A DNA stretch of 64,000 nt from Halorubrum sp. DM2. Lineage in GTDB: Archaea > Halobacteriota > Halobacteria > Halobacteriales > Haloferacaceae. The notes below the pieces were generated by a model. The model worked only from the letters and a program-made list of their open reading frames with translations, did not search any database and was not told the origin of the DNA. A program made the position numbers and the translations under genes. Of this stretch, positions 52,107-60,528 are shown piece after piece (positions within the stretch are counted from its first letter, which is position 1; the number at the start of each line of letters is the position of its first letter). Where the stretch lies: the NCBI RefSeq assembly GCF_901686465.1, contig NZ_LR594487.1:248001-312000 (forward strand), in the 5' to 3' direction.

Positions 52107-52934
52107 GTGAGCGACCGACTTCCCGACGATCCTGTCACCGACGACCCGACCATCGCCGTCCCGCAGACGCCGGTCGACGACCTCGATGTCGAGGCGAACG
52201 TCGACCGGATCCGGGACCGCGCCGCCGACGTGGGCCCCGCCGTCGACCTCGTCGTCTTCCCCGAGTACGCGCTCACGGGATTCGCGGCCGACGAGCGCCT
52301 CCGAGAGGCCGCGCTCCGACGGCAGGAGGCGCGTGCGCGGCTCGAAACGGTCGCAGAGGCGGCCGAAGCAGCCGTGATAGCGGGGTACGCGGAGCGGGAG
52401 GAGAAGACCGTGTACAACGCGACCGCGTACGTCCCCGCCCCCGACCGAGCCGCGAGTGACGCCCGCGGGGCGTTCGCCGTCTACCGCAAGCGACACCTGT
52501 GGGACGAGGAGAACCAGTGGGTCGAACCGGGGCGCGACCGCGTCGTCGTCGAGACAGCCGCCGGATCGACTGGCCTGTTGACCTGTTACGACCTCAACTT
52601 CGTCGCGGAGAGCGCGTGGTTCGCCGAGCGCGCGGTCGACGCGCTGGTCGTCGTCGGGGCGTGGCCCGCCGACCACGTCGCGAACTGGCGGCTCCTACTC
52701 CGCGCCCGCGCGCTCGACGGCGTCAGGTGGGTCGTCGGTGCCGGGCGGACCGGAACCGCGGACGGTAAACGAGACGCCGCGGAGGCCGCGTACGCCGGCA
52801 ACTCCCTCGTCGCCCGACCCGACGGGGCGGTCGCGGCCGAACTGGGCCGGGAGCCGACGACGCTGACCGCGACGCTCGACCGCGACACCCTCGCGGCACA
52901 GCGGGACCTCGTCGGGGCCGTGGACGACACGTAG
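52107..52934 (+). CDS. Nitrilase-superfamily carbon-nitrogen hydrolase
   Basis: This 275-residue enzyme has the Glu-Lys-Cys triad of the superfamily: Glu in LVVFPEYALTGFAAD (about 51), Lys in YRKRHLWDEENQW (about 131) and Cys in GLLTCYDLNFVAESAWFAERAVDALVVVGAW (about 159). It hydrolyses an amide or nitrile, but the substrate is not visible. Cys is followed by Tyr-Asp as in many amidases of the omega-amidase/carbamoylase branch. The GTG start 52107 faces the divergent 51311-51973 gene. There is no operon partner. Confidence 0.9.
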   Translation: MSDRLPDDPVTDDPTIAVPQTPVDDLDVEANVDRIRDRAADVGPAVDLVVFPEYALTGFAADERLREAALRRQEARARLETVAEAAEAAVIAGYAEREEKTVYNATAYVPAPDRAASDARGAFAVYRKRHLWDEENQWVEPGRDRVVVETAAGSTGLLTCYDLNFVAESAWFAERAVDALVVVGAWPADHVANWRLLLRARALDGVRWVVGAGRTGTADGKRDAAEAAYAGNSLVARPDGAVAAELGREPTTLTATLDRDTLAAQRDLVGAVDDT

Positions 52935-52963
52935 AAAATAATTTTGTTAATCACGAAAGAGTA

Positions 52964-52987
52964 GTTCCTTCTGTAGGAACCATTAAG
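52964..52987 (+). promoter_or_regulatory. Inverted repeat and TATA-like element upstream of dpsA
   Basis: gttcct (52964-52969) and aggaac (52975-52980) are perfect 6-bp arms with a 5-bp spacer. They directly precede ccattaagt (52980-52988), a TATA-like element about 28-34 nt before ATG 53015. The position overlaps the BRE/TATA region, so a bound repressor would block TBP and TFB. An iron- or redox-responsive regulator is a reasonable guess. Confidence 0.45.
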
Positions 52988-53014
52988 TGGGTCGCGCGCG
53001 TATGTATAATTGAA

Positions 53015-53563
53015 ATGAGTACCCAGAAGCAGGCCCGTCAACGGTACGGCGACGTTCACGAAAGCGAAGCGCTCCGCGTCCCCGAAGAGAAGGCCGAACA
53101 GCTCGTCGACGCGCTCAACAGCGACCTCGCGGCGACGTACGTCCTCTACCACCAGATCAAAAAGCACCACTGGCTCGTCGAGGGCGCGGAGTTCCTCGGC
53201 ATCCACGAGTACCTCGGCGAGGTCGCGGCCGACCTCGAAGAGGGCGCAGACGTGCTCGCGGAGCGCGCGCAGGCGCTCGGCGGCGTGCCGCTCTCCGGCG
53301 GCGCGAACTACGAGGAACACGCCCCGGTGACCCCCGAGGACGCCGACGCCTACGACATCCGCACGTCGCTGGAACACGACCTCGAGATCTTCGGCGACAT
53401 CACCGAGCAGCTCCGCGAGCACATCCAGCTCGCCAACAACCTCGGCGACTACAACACCGAAGAACAGCTCCGCGAGATCCTCGAAACCGTCGAGGAACAC
53501 GGTCACCACATCGAGCACTACCTCGAAGACGACACGCTCGTCACGAGCGAGACGCTCCAGTAG
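53015..53563 (+). CDS. dpsA: DpsA, ferritin-like DNA-protecting iron storage protein
   Basis: This 182-residue protein forms a dodecamer that oxidises and stores iron, limiting Fenton damage. Dps features include LNSDLAATYVLYHQIKKHHWLVEGAEFLGIHEYLGEVAADLEEGADVLAERAQALGG, where His (KKHHW), Asp and Glu build the inter-subunit ferroxidase site. The long helix-loop-helix ends with EEHGHHIEHYLED. The length matches halobacterial DpsA. ATG 53015 lies just after AT-rich DNA, and an inverted repeat in the promoter suggests iron-dependent control. Confidence 0.95.
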   Translation: MSTQKQARQRYGDVHESEALRVPEEKAEQLVDALNSDLAATYVLYHQIKKHHWLVEGAEFLGIHEYLGEVAADLEEGADVLAERAQALGGVPLSGGANYEEHAPVTPEDADAYDIRTSLEHDLEIFGDITEQLREHIQLANNLGDYNTEEQLREILETVEEHGHHIEHYLEDDTLVTSETLQ

Positions 53564-53697
53564 ACCGACCCCGACGGGCCGCCGACGACGCGATCCGGAC
53601 GCGATGCCGAGTAATTCCGACGCGATTCCGACTTTTTCGACCGCGCTTCCCGTTCGAAGAGCGCGACTGCCGCGCCGATCGACCGAACTCCGACCGG

Positions 53698-54243
53698 TTA
53701 GTCGAGGTCCGGCGTCCGCTCGCCGGCGGGGATCACGATCTCCAGCCAGTTTTCCTCCGGCGGGAGCGGACAGGAGAACGTCTCGCTGTAGGCGCAGAAC
53801 GGACTGTACGCGAGGTTGAAATCGACGGTGACTGCGTCGCCGTCGGCGAGGTCCCGCTCTGGCGCGAGCTCCATGTACCGGCCCTGATGGTAGGTCTGTT
53901 GGCCGGTCGTCTTGTCGCGGAAGGGGACGAAGATCGCTCCGTCGTCGCCCTCCTGTCGGTACCCGGCGAGCGTTCGTTCCTCGCCGTCGACCTCGAACGC
54001 GAAGGTGACGACTCGGAGGTACCGGACCGGGTTGCTCGCGGTCGTCTCCATCTCGACCGGCTCCGGCTCGTCGTGGACGGTGACGGTCGCCTCCACGCGG
54101 TAGGCGGGATCCGGCTCGAAGTAGTCGAGCCCGTCGAACTCGTCCCGCTGCTCCGGCGGGATCGGCGACTGCTGGTGTTCTGCGAAGAACTCGTCTTTCT
54201 CCCGGCGGTTCGCGCGGAGTCGCTCGGCGTAGTCGTCGCTCAT
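53698..54243 (-). CDS. DUF1684 family protein
   Basis: This 181-residue soluble protein fits DUF1684. The N-terminus has REKDEFFAEHQQSPIPPEQRDEFDGLDYFEPDPAYR. The conserved core follows: FVPFRDKTTGQQTYHQGRYMEL, then VDFNLAYSPFCAYSETFSCPLPPEENWLEIVIPAGE. The PFCAYSxxFSCPLPPxEN stretch is the family hallmark. The biochemical role is not known to me. The start is ATG 54241-54243. It converges on dpsA across a 134-bp gap. Confidence 0.9.
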   Translation of the reverse strand: MSDDYAERLRANRREKDEFFAEHQQSPIPPEQRDEFDGLDYFEPDPAYRVEATVTVHDEPEPVEMETTASNPVRYLRVVTFAFEVDGEERTLAGYRQEGDDGAIFVPFRDKTTGQQTYHQGRYMELAPERDLADGDAVTVDFNLAYSPFCAYSETFSCPLPPEENWLEIVIPAGERTPDLD

Positions 54244-54310
54244 ACGCGGGCCGACGGTCGCCCGCGGTTTCAGGCCCGCGGTTCGGTCCTCCTCCCGACC
54301 TGCGGCGGCC

Positions 54311-55012
54311 TCACAGCGCCTGGAGGTCCGCGAGGCAGTCGTCGAGGTCGCGGTTCGACGTCGCCAGCGAGAACCCGTCGACGCGGGCGAGGTCGGCGGC
54401 GTGGTCCCACAGATTGCCGTCCTCGATCCCGTGGAGGACGACCGCGTTCGGCGTCGGACTCACGACCCGCAGCGCGACGAGCGGCGACTCCCCGCGGGTC
54501 ACCCGCGTGAACACGAGCGCGCGGTTCGTCGACTGGCCGTACAGCCGGTAGAACTCCTCGCTCGACAGCCGCGTGATCGCTTGGATCGAATCGATCACCG
54601 TGTGGCCGTTCACGTGGTCGTGGTCGCCGCGGACGATCTCCGTTGCGCCCATCGCCTCGTAGAACTCCGCCAATGGGACCGCCGTCGAGTACTCGCGGAG
54701 GTCGTGGACGATGTCGCTCTCGAACCCGGCCGAGAGCACCCGGGCGTGCTGGCGGAGCCGGCCGCCGCCGCGCCGCTCGTCGATGTCGAGAAGCCCCTCG
54801 ACGGTGCGGCGGACGACGCCGATCCCCGGGCTCTCGCGGCGACCGCTCTCGTAGTCGGAGACGACCGACGAGGAGACGCCGAGCTGGTCCGCCAGCTCCG
54901 TCTGCGAGACGTCGAAGTCGGTCCGCCACTTCCGAAGGGTCGCCCCCGGGTCGTCGCTGAGCGTTATCTCGCCGGCGATCCGGCGGGAGAGCTCTTCTCG
55001 TGCGTCGCTCAT
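54311..55012 (-). CDS. Archaeal Cro/CI-type HTH transcriptional regulator
   Basis: This 233-residue regulator has an N-terminal XRE-type helix-turn-helix (about 22-75: LRKWRTDFDVSQTELADQLGVSSSVVSDYESGRRESPGIGVVRRTVEGLL). A C-terminal sensing domain follows (about 115-230: VPLAEFYEAMGATEIVRGDHDHVNGHTVIDSIQAITRLS and NRALVFTRVTRGESPLVALRVVSPTPNAVVLHG). This architecture is conserved among archaeal putative regulators (COG1709-like, from memory). The ligand and targets are unknown. The start is ATG 55010-55012. Confidence 0.85.
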   Translation of the reverse strand: MSDAREELSRRIAGEITLSDDPGATLRKWRTDFDVSQTELADQLGVSSSVVSDYESGRRESPGIGVVRRTVEGLLDIDERRGGGRLRQHARVLSAGFESDIVHDLREYSTAVPLAEFYEAMGATEIVRGDHDHVNGHTVIDSIQAITRLSSEEFYRLYGQSTNRALVFTRVTRGESPLVALRVVSPTPNAVVLHGIEDGNLWDHAADLARVDGFSLATSNRDLDDCLADLQAL

Positions 55013-55120
55013 ACCGCGAGTTGATGACCGAGCGCCGCAAAAGGCTACCGAAAGCGGGGTTCGTCGCGCGTCGACACCGAGGGGTCGGCCACCACCGCCC
55101 GCCCGTTCCCCGAACCGGGG

Positions 55121-55399
55121 TCACTCCAGGTACAGCGAGTAGACGATGACGGCGAAGCCGACAGCCGTGAGGAGGCCGTCGATCGCGATCCCCACCGCGA
55201 GGTCGGCTCCGATAATCTGGTGGGAGACGCCGCCAAGCAGCGCCCCGACGGTGACGATGCCGAAGCCGATTCCGAGCTCCCGCAGCGACCGGTCTCCGGT
55301 CCGGTCGTACGCGCGGAGCGCGTAGTAGGTGATGCTGCCACCGAGCACCAGGATGGCGGTCTTTGCGGCGATGATCGTCAGGTCGATGTACGGGTTCAT
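55121..55399 (-). CDS. Small membrane protein (DUF7521-like)
   Basis: This 92-residue protein has three hydrophobic helices: LTIIAAKTAILVLGGSITYYALRAY, ELGIGFGIVTVGALLGGVSHQII and AIDGLLTAVGFAVIVYSLYLE. It is similar in layout to the small haloarchaeal DUF7521 family that often sits beside winged-helix regulators. It overlaps the stop of the upstream regulator gene by 4 bp, so the pair is translationally coupled. It may be a membrane sensor for that regulator, but this is inferred from context. Confidence 0.75.
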   Translation of the reverse strand: MNPYIDLTIIAAKTAILVLGGSITYYALRAYDRTGDRSLRELGIGFGIVTVGALLGGVSHQIIGADLAVGIAIDGLLTAVGFAVIVYSLYLE

Positions 55400-55794
55400 G
55401 TTTCCTCTCGTAGCTCCGACCACAGGTCGGCCAGTCGCTCGTCTCGAGTCCGTTCCGGCCGAGAGAACTCCACGTCGAACTCGCGGCGGTCCTCGGTGTT
55501 CTCCGCGCCGTCGTCGACGGAGACGGTGACGGCGTCGAACGACACCGAGTACCGTGTCGTGTGCTGCCCGTCCCGTCGGATGTCGGTCGACTCCGACAGC
55601 AGAGAGGCGTCGGTGAGCTTCTCTAACTTCCGGTAGGTCGTCGACAGGGGGATGTCGCACTCCTCGGAGAGTTCGCTCGCGGTCTTCGGCTCGGTGAGCG
55701 CCGCGACGATCCGACGGGCCGCGTCGTCGGCCAGCGCGTCGAGCACCTCGTCGACCGACGGCGGCTCCGGGTCTCGCGACGGATCCCGCACCAT
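55396..55794 (-). CDS. Winged-helix transcriptional regulator
   Basis: This 132-residue protein has an ArsR-like winged helix (about 14-85: VDEVLDALADDAARRIVAALTEPKTASELSEECDIPLSTTYRKLEKLTDASLL). An acidic C-terminal part with beta strands (RYSVSFDAVTVSVDD) ends SRPERTRDERLADLWSELREET. It has no cysteine or His metal site, so metal sensing is unlikely. The ATG is at 55792-55794. It forms an operon with the small membrane protein gene. Confidence 0.85.
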   Translation of the reverse strand: MVRDPSRDPEPPSVDEVLDALADDAARRIVAALTEPKTASELSEECDIPLSTTYRKLEKLTDASLLSESTDIRRDGQHTTRYSVSFDAVTVSVDDGAENTEDRREFDVEFSRPERTRDERLADLWSELREET

Positions 55795-55939
55795 GCGTGA
55801 CGGTTCGGCCCACCGAACTTAAAGGATCGAACTTTCGATCGACGCGAGGACGATTCGATCGCCCGATGGCTGACAGACCGGCGGAACCGGGTCCCACGAG
55901 TCCTCCCGTTTTTGTACGGCCGCGGCATATCGCGGTTCG

Positions 55940-57577
55940 ATGGACACGTGGAAGCGTCGCGTGGTGTTGTACGTCGCGTTCCTCGGCACCGTGATCACAT
56001 TCACCGCGATCACCTACCGGTGGGGAATGCGGGTGTTCGAGAACGACCCGCGCACGCTGATCGAGTCGTTCCAGTTCGCGATCGAGATGTTCACGACGAC
56101 CGGGTTCGGCGGCGACGCCGCCGACTGGCAGAGCCAGGAGATGCACGCGTTCATCGCCGTGATGGACCTGGTCGGGATGGTACTCCTCATCGGCGCGCTG
56201 CCGGTCGTCGCGACCCCGCTCTTGGAGTCCGCGTTCTCGACCACCGTCCCCCGGTCGCTACAGGACGACGTGACGGGGCACGTCGTCGTCTGTTCCGACA
56301 CCACGCGCTCCGACGCGCTCCTAGACGAGTTCAAGTCCGAGGGCGTTCCGTACGTGGTCGTCGAGCCGGACCCCGACCGCGCGCTGGTGCTGTACGAGAA
56401 CGGACACAGGGTGGTCCGTGCCGATCCAGAGACGACCGCGGGGCTGGAAGGGGCCCGCCTCGGGTCGGCGCGCGCGCTGGTCACCGACGTCTCCGACCGC
56501 GTGGACGCCAGCATCGTCCTCGCCGCGAAGGAGCTGTCGACGGACGTCCGGGCGATAAGCGTCGTCGAGGACCCGAGCCGCGAGCGGTACCACCGGCTCG
56601 CCGGGGCCGACGAGGTCCTCTCCCCGCGGTCGCTGCTCGGCGAGAGCCTCGCTTCCAAGGTGACCACGGCCGTGCGGACCGACCTCGACGAGGCGGTCGC
56701 GATCGGCGAGTCGCTGCGGATCGCCGAGGTGTCGATCCACCACGGAAGCGGCCTCGCCGGCTCGACGCTCGCCGGCAGCCGGATCGGCGAGCGGACCGGC
56801 GTCGACGTGATCGGCGCGTGGTTCAACGGGGCGTTCGAGGCGGCACCGTCGCCGGACGCGACCCTGTCGGCCGGGACCGTCCTGCTCGTCTCGGGGACCG
56901 AGGAGCAGGTGGAGCGGCTCGTCGACCTGACCAACTCCGCGGCGCGGCGGTTCGGCGCGGGCGAGACGGTTGTCGTCGGCTACGGACAGGTCGGGAAGAC
57001 GGTCGCGGACGCGCTCCGGGACGCCGACCTCCCCGTCACCGTCGTCGACCGAGAGGCCGGCGAGGCGGTCGATGTCGTCGGCGACGCCACCGACCCGGAG
57101 ATGCTGCGGGCGGCCGGCGTCGCCGACGCCCGGACCGTCGTCCTCGCGCTGCCGGACGACACGACCGCGCAGTTCGCGACGCTCGTGGTCCGCGACCTTG
57201 CCCCGAACGTGGAGCTGTTGGCGCGGGTCGCGGACCCCGAGAGCGTGCCGAAGATGCACCGCGCCGGCGCGGACTACGTCCTCTCCCTCTCGCTCGTGAC
57301 CGGGCGGATGTCGGCGTCGGCGGTCCTCACCGACCGGGACGTGCTCTCCTTGGACACGCACGTCGAGGTCGTCAGGAGCGAGACGCCGACGCTGGTCGGA
57401 CGGACGGTCGGCGAGGCGGCGGTCCGCGAGCGGACCGGCTGTACCGTCATCGCGATCGAGCGGGGCGACGAGCTCGTCACCGATGTCGGGCCGGAGACGC
57501 GGATCGAGCGGGGCGACGAGCTCGTCGTCGTCGGCACCGACGAGGAGGTCCGCGCGTTCGAACGCGCGTTCGCCTGA
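55940..57577 (+). CDS. Potassium channel with two RCK/TrkA-type domains
   Basis: This 545-residue protein has an N-terminal 2TM pore unit (about 8-105) with a pore loop ending TTTGFGGD, close to the K+ selectivity sequence TVGYGD. Two regulatory modules follow. The first (about 113-335) starts GHVVVCSDTTRSDALLDEF with TrkA-N character and a TrkA-C segment. The second (about 340-545) starts ETVVVGYGQVGKTVADALRDADLPVTVVDRE, a clear GxGxxG Rossmann loop, and ends with a TrkA-C domain. Ligand-gated K+ flux fits a salt-in halophile. The start is ATG 55940. Confidence 0.9.
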   Translation: MDTWKRRVVLYVAFLGTVITFTAITYRWGMRVFENDPRTLIESFQFAIEMFTTTGFGGDAADWQSQEMHAFIAVMDLVGMVLLIGALPVVATPLLESAFSTTVPRSLQDDVTGHVVVCSDTTRSDALLDEFKSEGVPYVVVEPDPDRALVLYENGHRVVRADPETTAGLEGARLGSARALVTDVSDRVDASIVLAAKELSTDVRAISVVEDPSRERYHRLAGADEVLSPRSLLGESLASKVTTAVRTDLDEAVAIGESLRIAEVSIHHGSGLAGSTLAGSRIGERTGVDVIGAWFNGAFEAAPSPDATLSAGTVLLVSGTEEQVERLVDLTNSAARRFGAGETVVVGYGQVGKTVADALRDADLPVTVVDREAGEAVDVVGDATDPEMLRAAGVADARTVVLALPDDTTAQFATLVVRDLAPNVELLARVADPESVPKMHRAGADYVLSLSLVTGRMSASAVLTDRDVLSLDTHVEVVRSETPTLVGRTVGEAAVRERTGCTVIAIERGDELVTDVGPETRIERGDELVVVGTDEEVRAFERAFA

Positions 57578-57661
57578 GGCCACCGCTCGCACGCGGCGAG
57601 CTTCGCCCTCGCATCGAGACGAGTCGAACGCTTCAAGTATTCGCTGGCTGTTCGTATCCGT

Positions 57662-58033
57662 ATGAAAGACCAGGGACGCTCCACGCGCAAGCGCACCGGC
57701 GGCCGACTCAAGCACGCCTCGAACAAGAAGCGCCACCAGCTCGGCCGCGAGCCGGCCGAGACCACGGTCGGCGAGACGCGCCTCCAGTACATCGACGCCC
57801 GCGGCACGGACAAGAAGGTCCGCGCGCTCTCGACGAACGTCGCGCAGGTCGCCGACGGCGGCGAGGTCAGCGAGGCCGAGATCGAGAACGTCGTCGACAA
57901 CCCCGCCAACGTCAACTACGCCCGCCGGAACATCGTCACCAAGGGCGCGGTCATCGAGACGTCCGCCGGCCGCGCTCGTGTCACCTCGCGACCCGGCCAG
58001 ACCGGTCAGGTCAACGCGGTCCTGCTCGAGTAA
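57662..58033 (+). CDS. rps8e: 30S ribosomal protein S8e
   Basis: This 123-residue archaeal/eukaryotic-type small-subunit protein has the conserved N-terminus QGRSTRKRTGGRLKHASNKKRHQLGREPAETTVG. VRALSTNVAQVADGG and NYARRNIVTKGAVIETSAGRARVTSRPGQTGQVNAVLLE follow. It is basic at the N-terminus and less acidic overall than its neighbours, as expected for an rRNA-binding protein. A TATA-like element lies near 57635. It precedes rnhB by 53 bp. Confidence 0.97.
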   Translation: MKDQGRSTRKRTGGRLKHASNKKRHQLGREPAETTVGETRLQYIDARGTDKKVRALSTNVAQVADGGEVSEAEIENVVDNPANVNYARRNIVTKGAVIETSAGRARVTSRPGQTGQVNAVLLE

Positions 58034-58086
58034 GTCCGCGGCCGCCTTTCTGAAGGTATTTCTCCCCGCCGCTCCACCACCGACGC

Positions 58087-58785
58087 GTGTACCTCGGCGT
58101 CGACGAAGCCGGCAAGGGTCCCGCGCTCGGGCCGATGGTCGCGGCCGCGGTGATCGCCGACCCCGCGAGCCTCCCGGCCGACGTGGACGACTCGAAGCGG
58201 ATCGCGCCGGCGAGACGCGAGGCGATGGCCGCGACCCTCGACGAGGATCCCGACGTCGCCGTCGGCGTCGCGCGCGTCGAACCGGCCGAAATCGACCGCC
58301 CGGACACCGACATGAACACGCTCACCGTTCGCGGACAGGCGCGGGCGGTTCGCGCCGCGCTCGCCGAACCGTCCGCGGGCGACCTCGACAGACCGGTCCG
58401 CGTCGTCGCGGACGCGGGCGACACTAGCGAGGAGCGGTTCGCGCGGCGGCTCCGCGAGTTCGTCGCCGATAGCTCGGACGACGCCGAACCCCTCCCGGGG
58501 GTCGACGTGACCGCCGCGCACGGCGCGGACGAGGACGACCCGCTCGTCGGTGCCGCGAGCGTCGTCGCCAAGGTGACTCGAGACGCCGCCATGGCGGCCG
58601 TCGACGCCACGTACCCCGACTACGACGACGTCGGGAGCGGCTACCCGAGCGACCCGGCCACCCGCTCGTTCATCGCCGCGTACGTCGGCGACCACGGAAC
58701 GCTGCCGGACTGCGCGCGCGAGTCGTGGGCCACCTGCGAGGACGCGCTGGCGGCCGCAGAGCAGTCGGCGTTAGACGAATTCTGA
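58087..58785 (+). CDS. rnhB: Ribonuclease HII
   Basis: This 232-residue enzyme cleaves RNA in RNA-DNA hybrids and at single ribonucleotides. The N-terminal motif LGVDEAGKGPALGPMVAAAVI carries the catalytic Asp-Glu pair. VVADAGDTSEERFARR supplies another Asp and VGAASVVAKVTRDAAM contains the conserved Lys/Asp region. GSGYPSDPATRSFI is the typical archaeal C-terminal motif. The GTG start 58087 is used because translation begins directly at the active-site strand. Confidence 0.95.
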   Translation: MYLGVDEAGKGPALGPMVAAAVIADPASLPADVDDSKRIAPARREAMAATLDEDPDVAVGVARVEPAEIDRPDTDMNTLTVRGQARAVRAALAEPSAGDLDRPVRVVADAGDTSEERFARRLREFVADSSDDAEPLPGVDVTAAHGADEDDPLVGAASVVAKVTRDAAMAAVDATYPDYDDVGSGYPSDPATRSFIAAYVGDHGTLPDCARESWATCEDALAAAEQSALDEF

Positions 58786-58822
58786 CGGGAGCGACAACGG
58801 GGCGCGAGCGACGGCGGCCCAG

Positions 58823-59524
58823 TCAGAACAGCCCGCCAATGAGACCGCCGAACGCGCCGACGAACGTCTCCCACACCGAGAAGCCGGTCGCGATCGCCAA
58901 CACGGTGTCCGCGCCGAAGAAGGCGAAAAGCAGCGCGGACGCGAAGTGCGCGAGCCGCATGTCGACGCTGCCGGCGAACCGGTGGAAGAAGTACGCGTTC
59001 GCGAGGCTCACCGGAATGATGGCGAGCATCTCTCCGAACCAGATCGCGGAGGTTGCGCCGTACTGGACCGCCAAGCCGATGGTGACCAGCTGCGTCTTGT
59101 CGCCGAACTCCCCGGTCGCGGTGAGCACGAAGATGGGTAGGAAGCCGCCGAGCGACCCGGAGTACCGGTCGAGCCGACCGGGTAGGGAGAGGTCGTCGAA
59201 CGCCGCCAGCCCGCCGTCGGTACGCTCCGCTTCGGCGCTCGTCTTCGGCGACGGGGCGGAGCGGTACAGCAGGATCGCGAAGACGAAGAACAGCACCGCG
59301 GTCACCACGTCCAACGCGATCGGCGGCAGCGCCGACTGGATCGCCTGTCCGAACGCGATCTCGACCGCGGTCCAGCCGGCGAACGCCGATCCCGCGGCGG
59401 CGACGACGATCTTGGGGTCGTACTTCGTCGAGAGCCCGGCGATCATCAACTGGACCTTCTCGCCCGGGAGCACCGCGAGCTGGGTGGCGAACGCGATCGC
59501 GACGATCTCGACGTAGCCGGTCAT
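58823..59524 (-). CDS. GDT1/TMEM165 family cation transporter
   Basis: This 233-residue membrane protein is built as two related halves of three helices. The second half has the full motif ATGEFGDKTQLVTIGLAVQYG (ExGDKT). In the first half the equivalent is AVLPGEKVQLMIAGLSTKYD, with PGEK in place of ExGDK. The family moves Mn2+ or Ca2+ in exchange for protons. Its start overlaps the stop of the DtxR/SirR-type regulator gene upstream, so Mn2+ export or homeostasis is a good fit. Confidence 0.87.
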   Translation of the reverse strand: MTGYVEIVAIAFATQLAVLPGEKVQLMIAGLSTKYDPKIVVAAAGSAFAGWTAVEIAFGQAIQSALPPIALDVVTAVLFFVFAILLYRSAPSPKTSAEAERTDGGLAAFDDLSLPGRLDRYSGSLGGFLPIFVLTATGEFGDKTQLVTIGLAVQYGATSAIWFGEMLAIIPVSLANAYFFHRFAGSVDMRLAHFASALLFAFFGADTVLAIATGFSVWETFVGAFGGLIGGLF

Positions 59525-60225
59525 GCGTCACCCGCCTCCTGTCTGTCGGTCGCGGCCGCCGAGTCCGCGGCGCGGCGGACGTACACGCGGTCCGCGACCG
59601 CCTCCGGCAGGCCGTGTTCGTCCCCGTCGTCGGTCCGGACCGTGACCAGCCCGAACGACGTGACCTCGACGACCTCGACGGTCGTTCCGGGCGTGATCCC
59701 CGCGTCGACGAGGAACTCCAACACGTCGGGGTCGCGGTCGCTCACCCGGACGACCGTTCCCCGCTCGTCCGGCTCCAGCGCCGCGACGAGCGTCGTCCCG
59801 GCGTCTTCCGGCGTCGACAGGTCCGCCGGGGGGATCGGGTCCCCGTGGGGGTCGGCGGCGGGATAATCGAGGAGGCGTTCGACCCGCCGCGTGAACTCCT
59901 CGCTGACGTGGTGTTCGAGCGCGTCGGCCTCGTCGTGGACCTCCGTCGGTTCGTAGTCCAACTGCTCGGCGAGGAACGCCTCGATGAGCCGGTGCCGGCG
60001 CACGACCTCCAGCGCGGCGACCTCGCCTGCGGGCGTGAGCTCGACCCCCGTGTACTTCTCGCGGGAGAGCAGCCCGCGGTCGGCGAGCGTCTCCACCATG
60101 CTCGTCACGGTCGCGGGCGTCTTGTCGAGCGCCTCCGCGATCTGCGAGGTCGAAACGGGGGGTCCGCTCCGCGATTCGATCCGGTGGATCGCCTTGAGAT
60201 AGTCTTCGACGGCGTCGGTGGGCAT
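59521..60225 (-). CDS. DtxR/MntR-family metal-dependent repressor (SirR-like)
   Basis: This 234-residue regulator has three parts. The winged helix (about 5-62) reads VEDYLKAIHRIESRSGPPVSTSQIAEALDKTPATVTSMVETL. The dimerisation and metal domain (about 65-140) contains EVVRRHRLIEAFLAEQL, DEADALEHHVSEEFTRRVERLLDYP and DPHGDPIP, with the usual Glu/His ligands. The C-terminal FeoA/SH3-like domain occupies about 155-215. It represses metal-uptake genes or controls export in response to Mn2+ or Fe2+. It is in one operon with GDT1, and a palindrome between its TATA box and start codon suggests autoregulation. Confidence 0.93.
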   Translation of the reverse strand: MPTDAVEDYLKAIHRIESRSGPPVSTSQIAEALDKTPATVTSMVETLADRGLLSREKYTGVELTPAGEVAALEVVRRHRLIEAFLAEQLDYEPTEVHDEADALEHHVSEEFTRRVERLLDYPAADPHGDPIPPADLSTPEDAGTTLVAALEPDERGTVVRVSDRDPDVLEFLVDAGITPGTTVEVVEVTSFGLVTVRTDDGDEHGLPEAVADRVYVRRAADSAAATDRQEAGDA

Positions 60226-60231
60226 GGACGT

Positions 60232-60254
60232 TTTTGACCGGTCTAAATTAATAG
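60232..60254 (-). promoter_or_regulatory. DtxR/SirR-type operator and TATA box of the regulator-GDT1 operon
   Basis: TTTTGACCGGTCTAAA (60232-60247) is a 16-bp palindrome with one mismatched pair and a perfect gaccggtc core. Just upstream on the coding strand is the TATA-like attaattta (60244-60254), so the palindrome lies between TATA and ATG 60225, at the expected transcription start. Its form, T-rich and A-rich ends around a GC core, is like DtxR/IdeR-family boxes. Confidence 0.65.
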
Positions 60255-60497
60255 TTTGTCGGGTGGGCGTCCGGCGCGTGAGGGACGCCGTTTTTCGCCC
60301 GGTCCGGACAACGAACGCGGGATTCGCGCCGCTATACGCGACGAAACTGGTCGATCGTCATTGCGACTCGGAGAGGCGACGCGGACGACGGGCGCGACAC
60401 CCCTCGTCGCGGCGGGAGAAGGGGAACGGAAGGAAGAGCGGAAGGAAGGAGGACGGCGGGAGAAGCGACCCGGGGAAACAAGGACGGCGGAGGCGTT
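60255..60497. other. Gene-free gap with a purine-rich tract
   Basis: Between the regulator promoter and the secD-end hairpin I find no gene. Positions about 60412-60480 are nearly all purines on the plus strand (repeats of ggaag and gaagg). Such tracts can form triplex-like or otherwise altered DNA. No RNA gene or palindrome beyond the flanking elements was seen. Confidence 0.4.
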
Positions 60498-60520
60498 CGG
60501 AGCGGGACCGACCCGCTCCG
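60498..60520 (-). terminator. Hairpin just past the secD stop codon
   Basis: cggagcggg and cccgctccg form a perfect 9-bp stem with a 5-nt loop, 8 nt beyond the secD stop at 60529. It may protect or terminate the secFD transcript. There is no T-run, so it is not a classic archaeal terminator. Confidence 0.4.
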
Positions 60521-60528
60521 GTCGCCGA

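Noticed and set aside
54270..55124. 284-codon frame overlapping the HTH regulator
   Set aside because: Arg/Pro-rich shadow translation; the other frame has a proper XRE domain and start.
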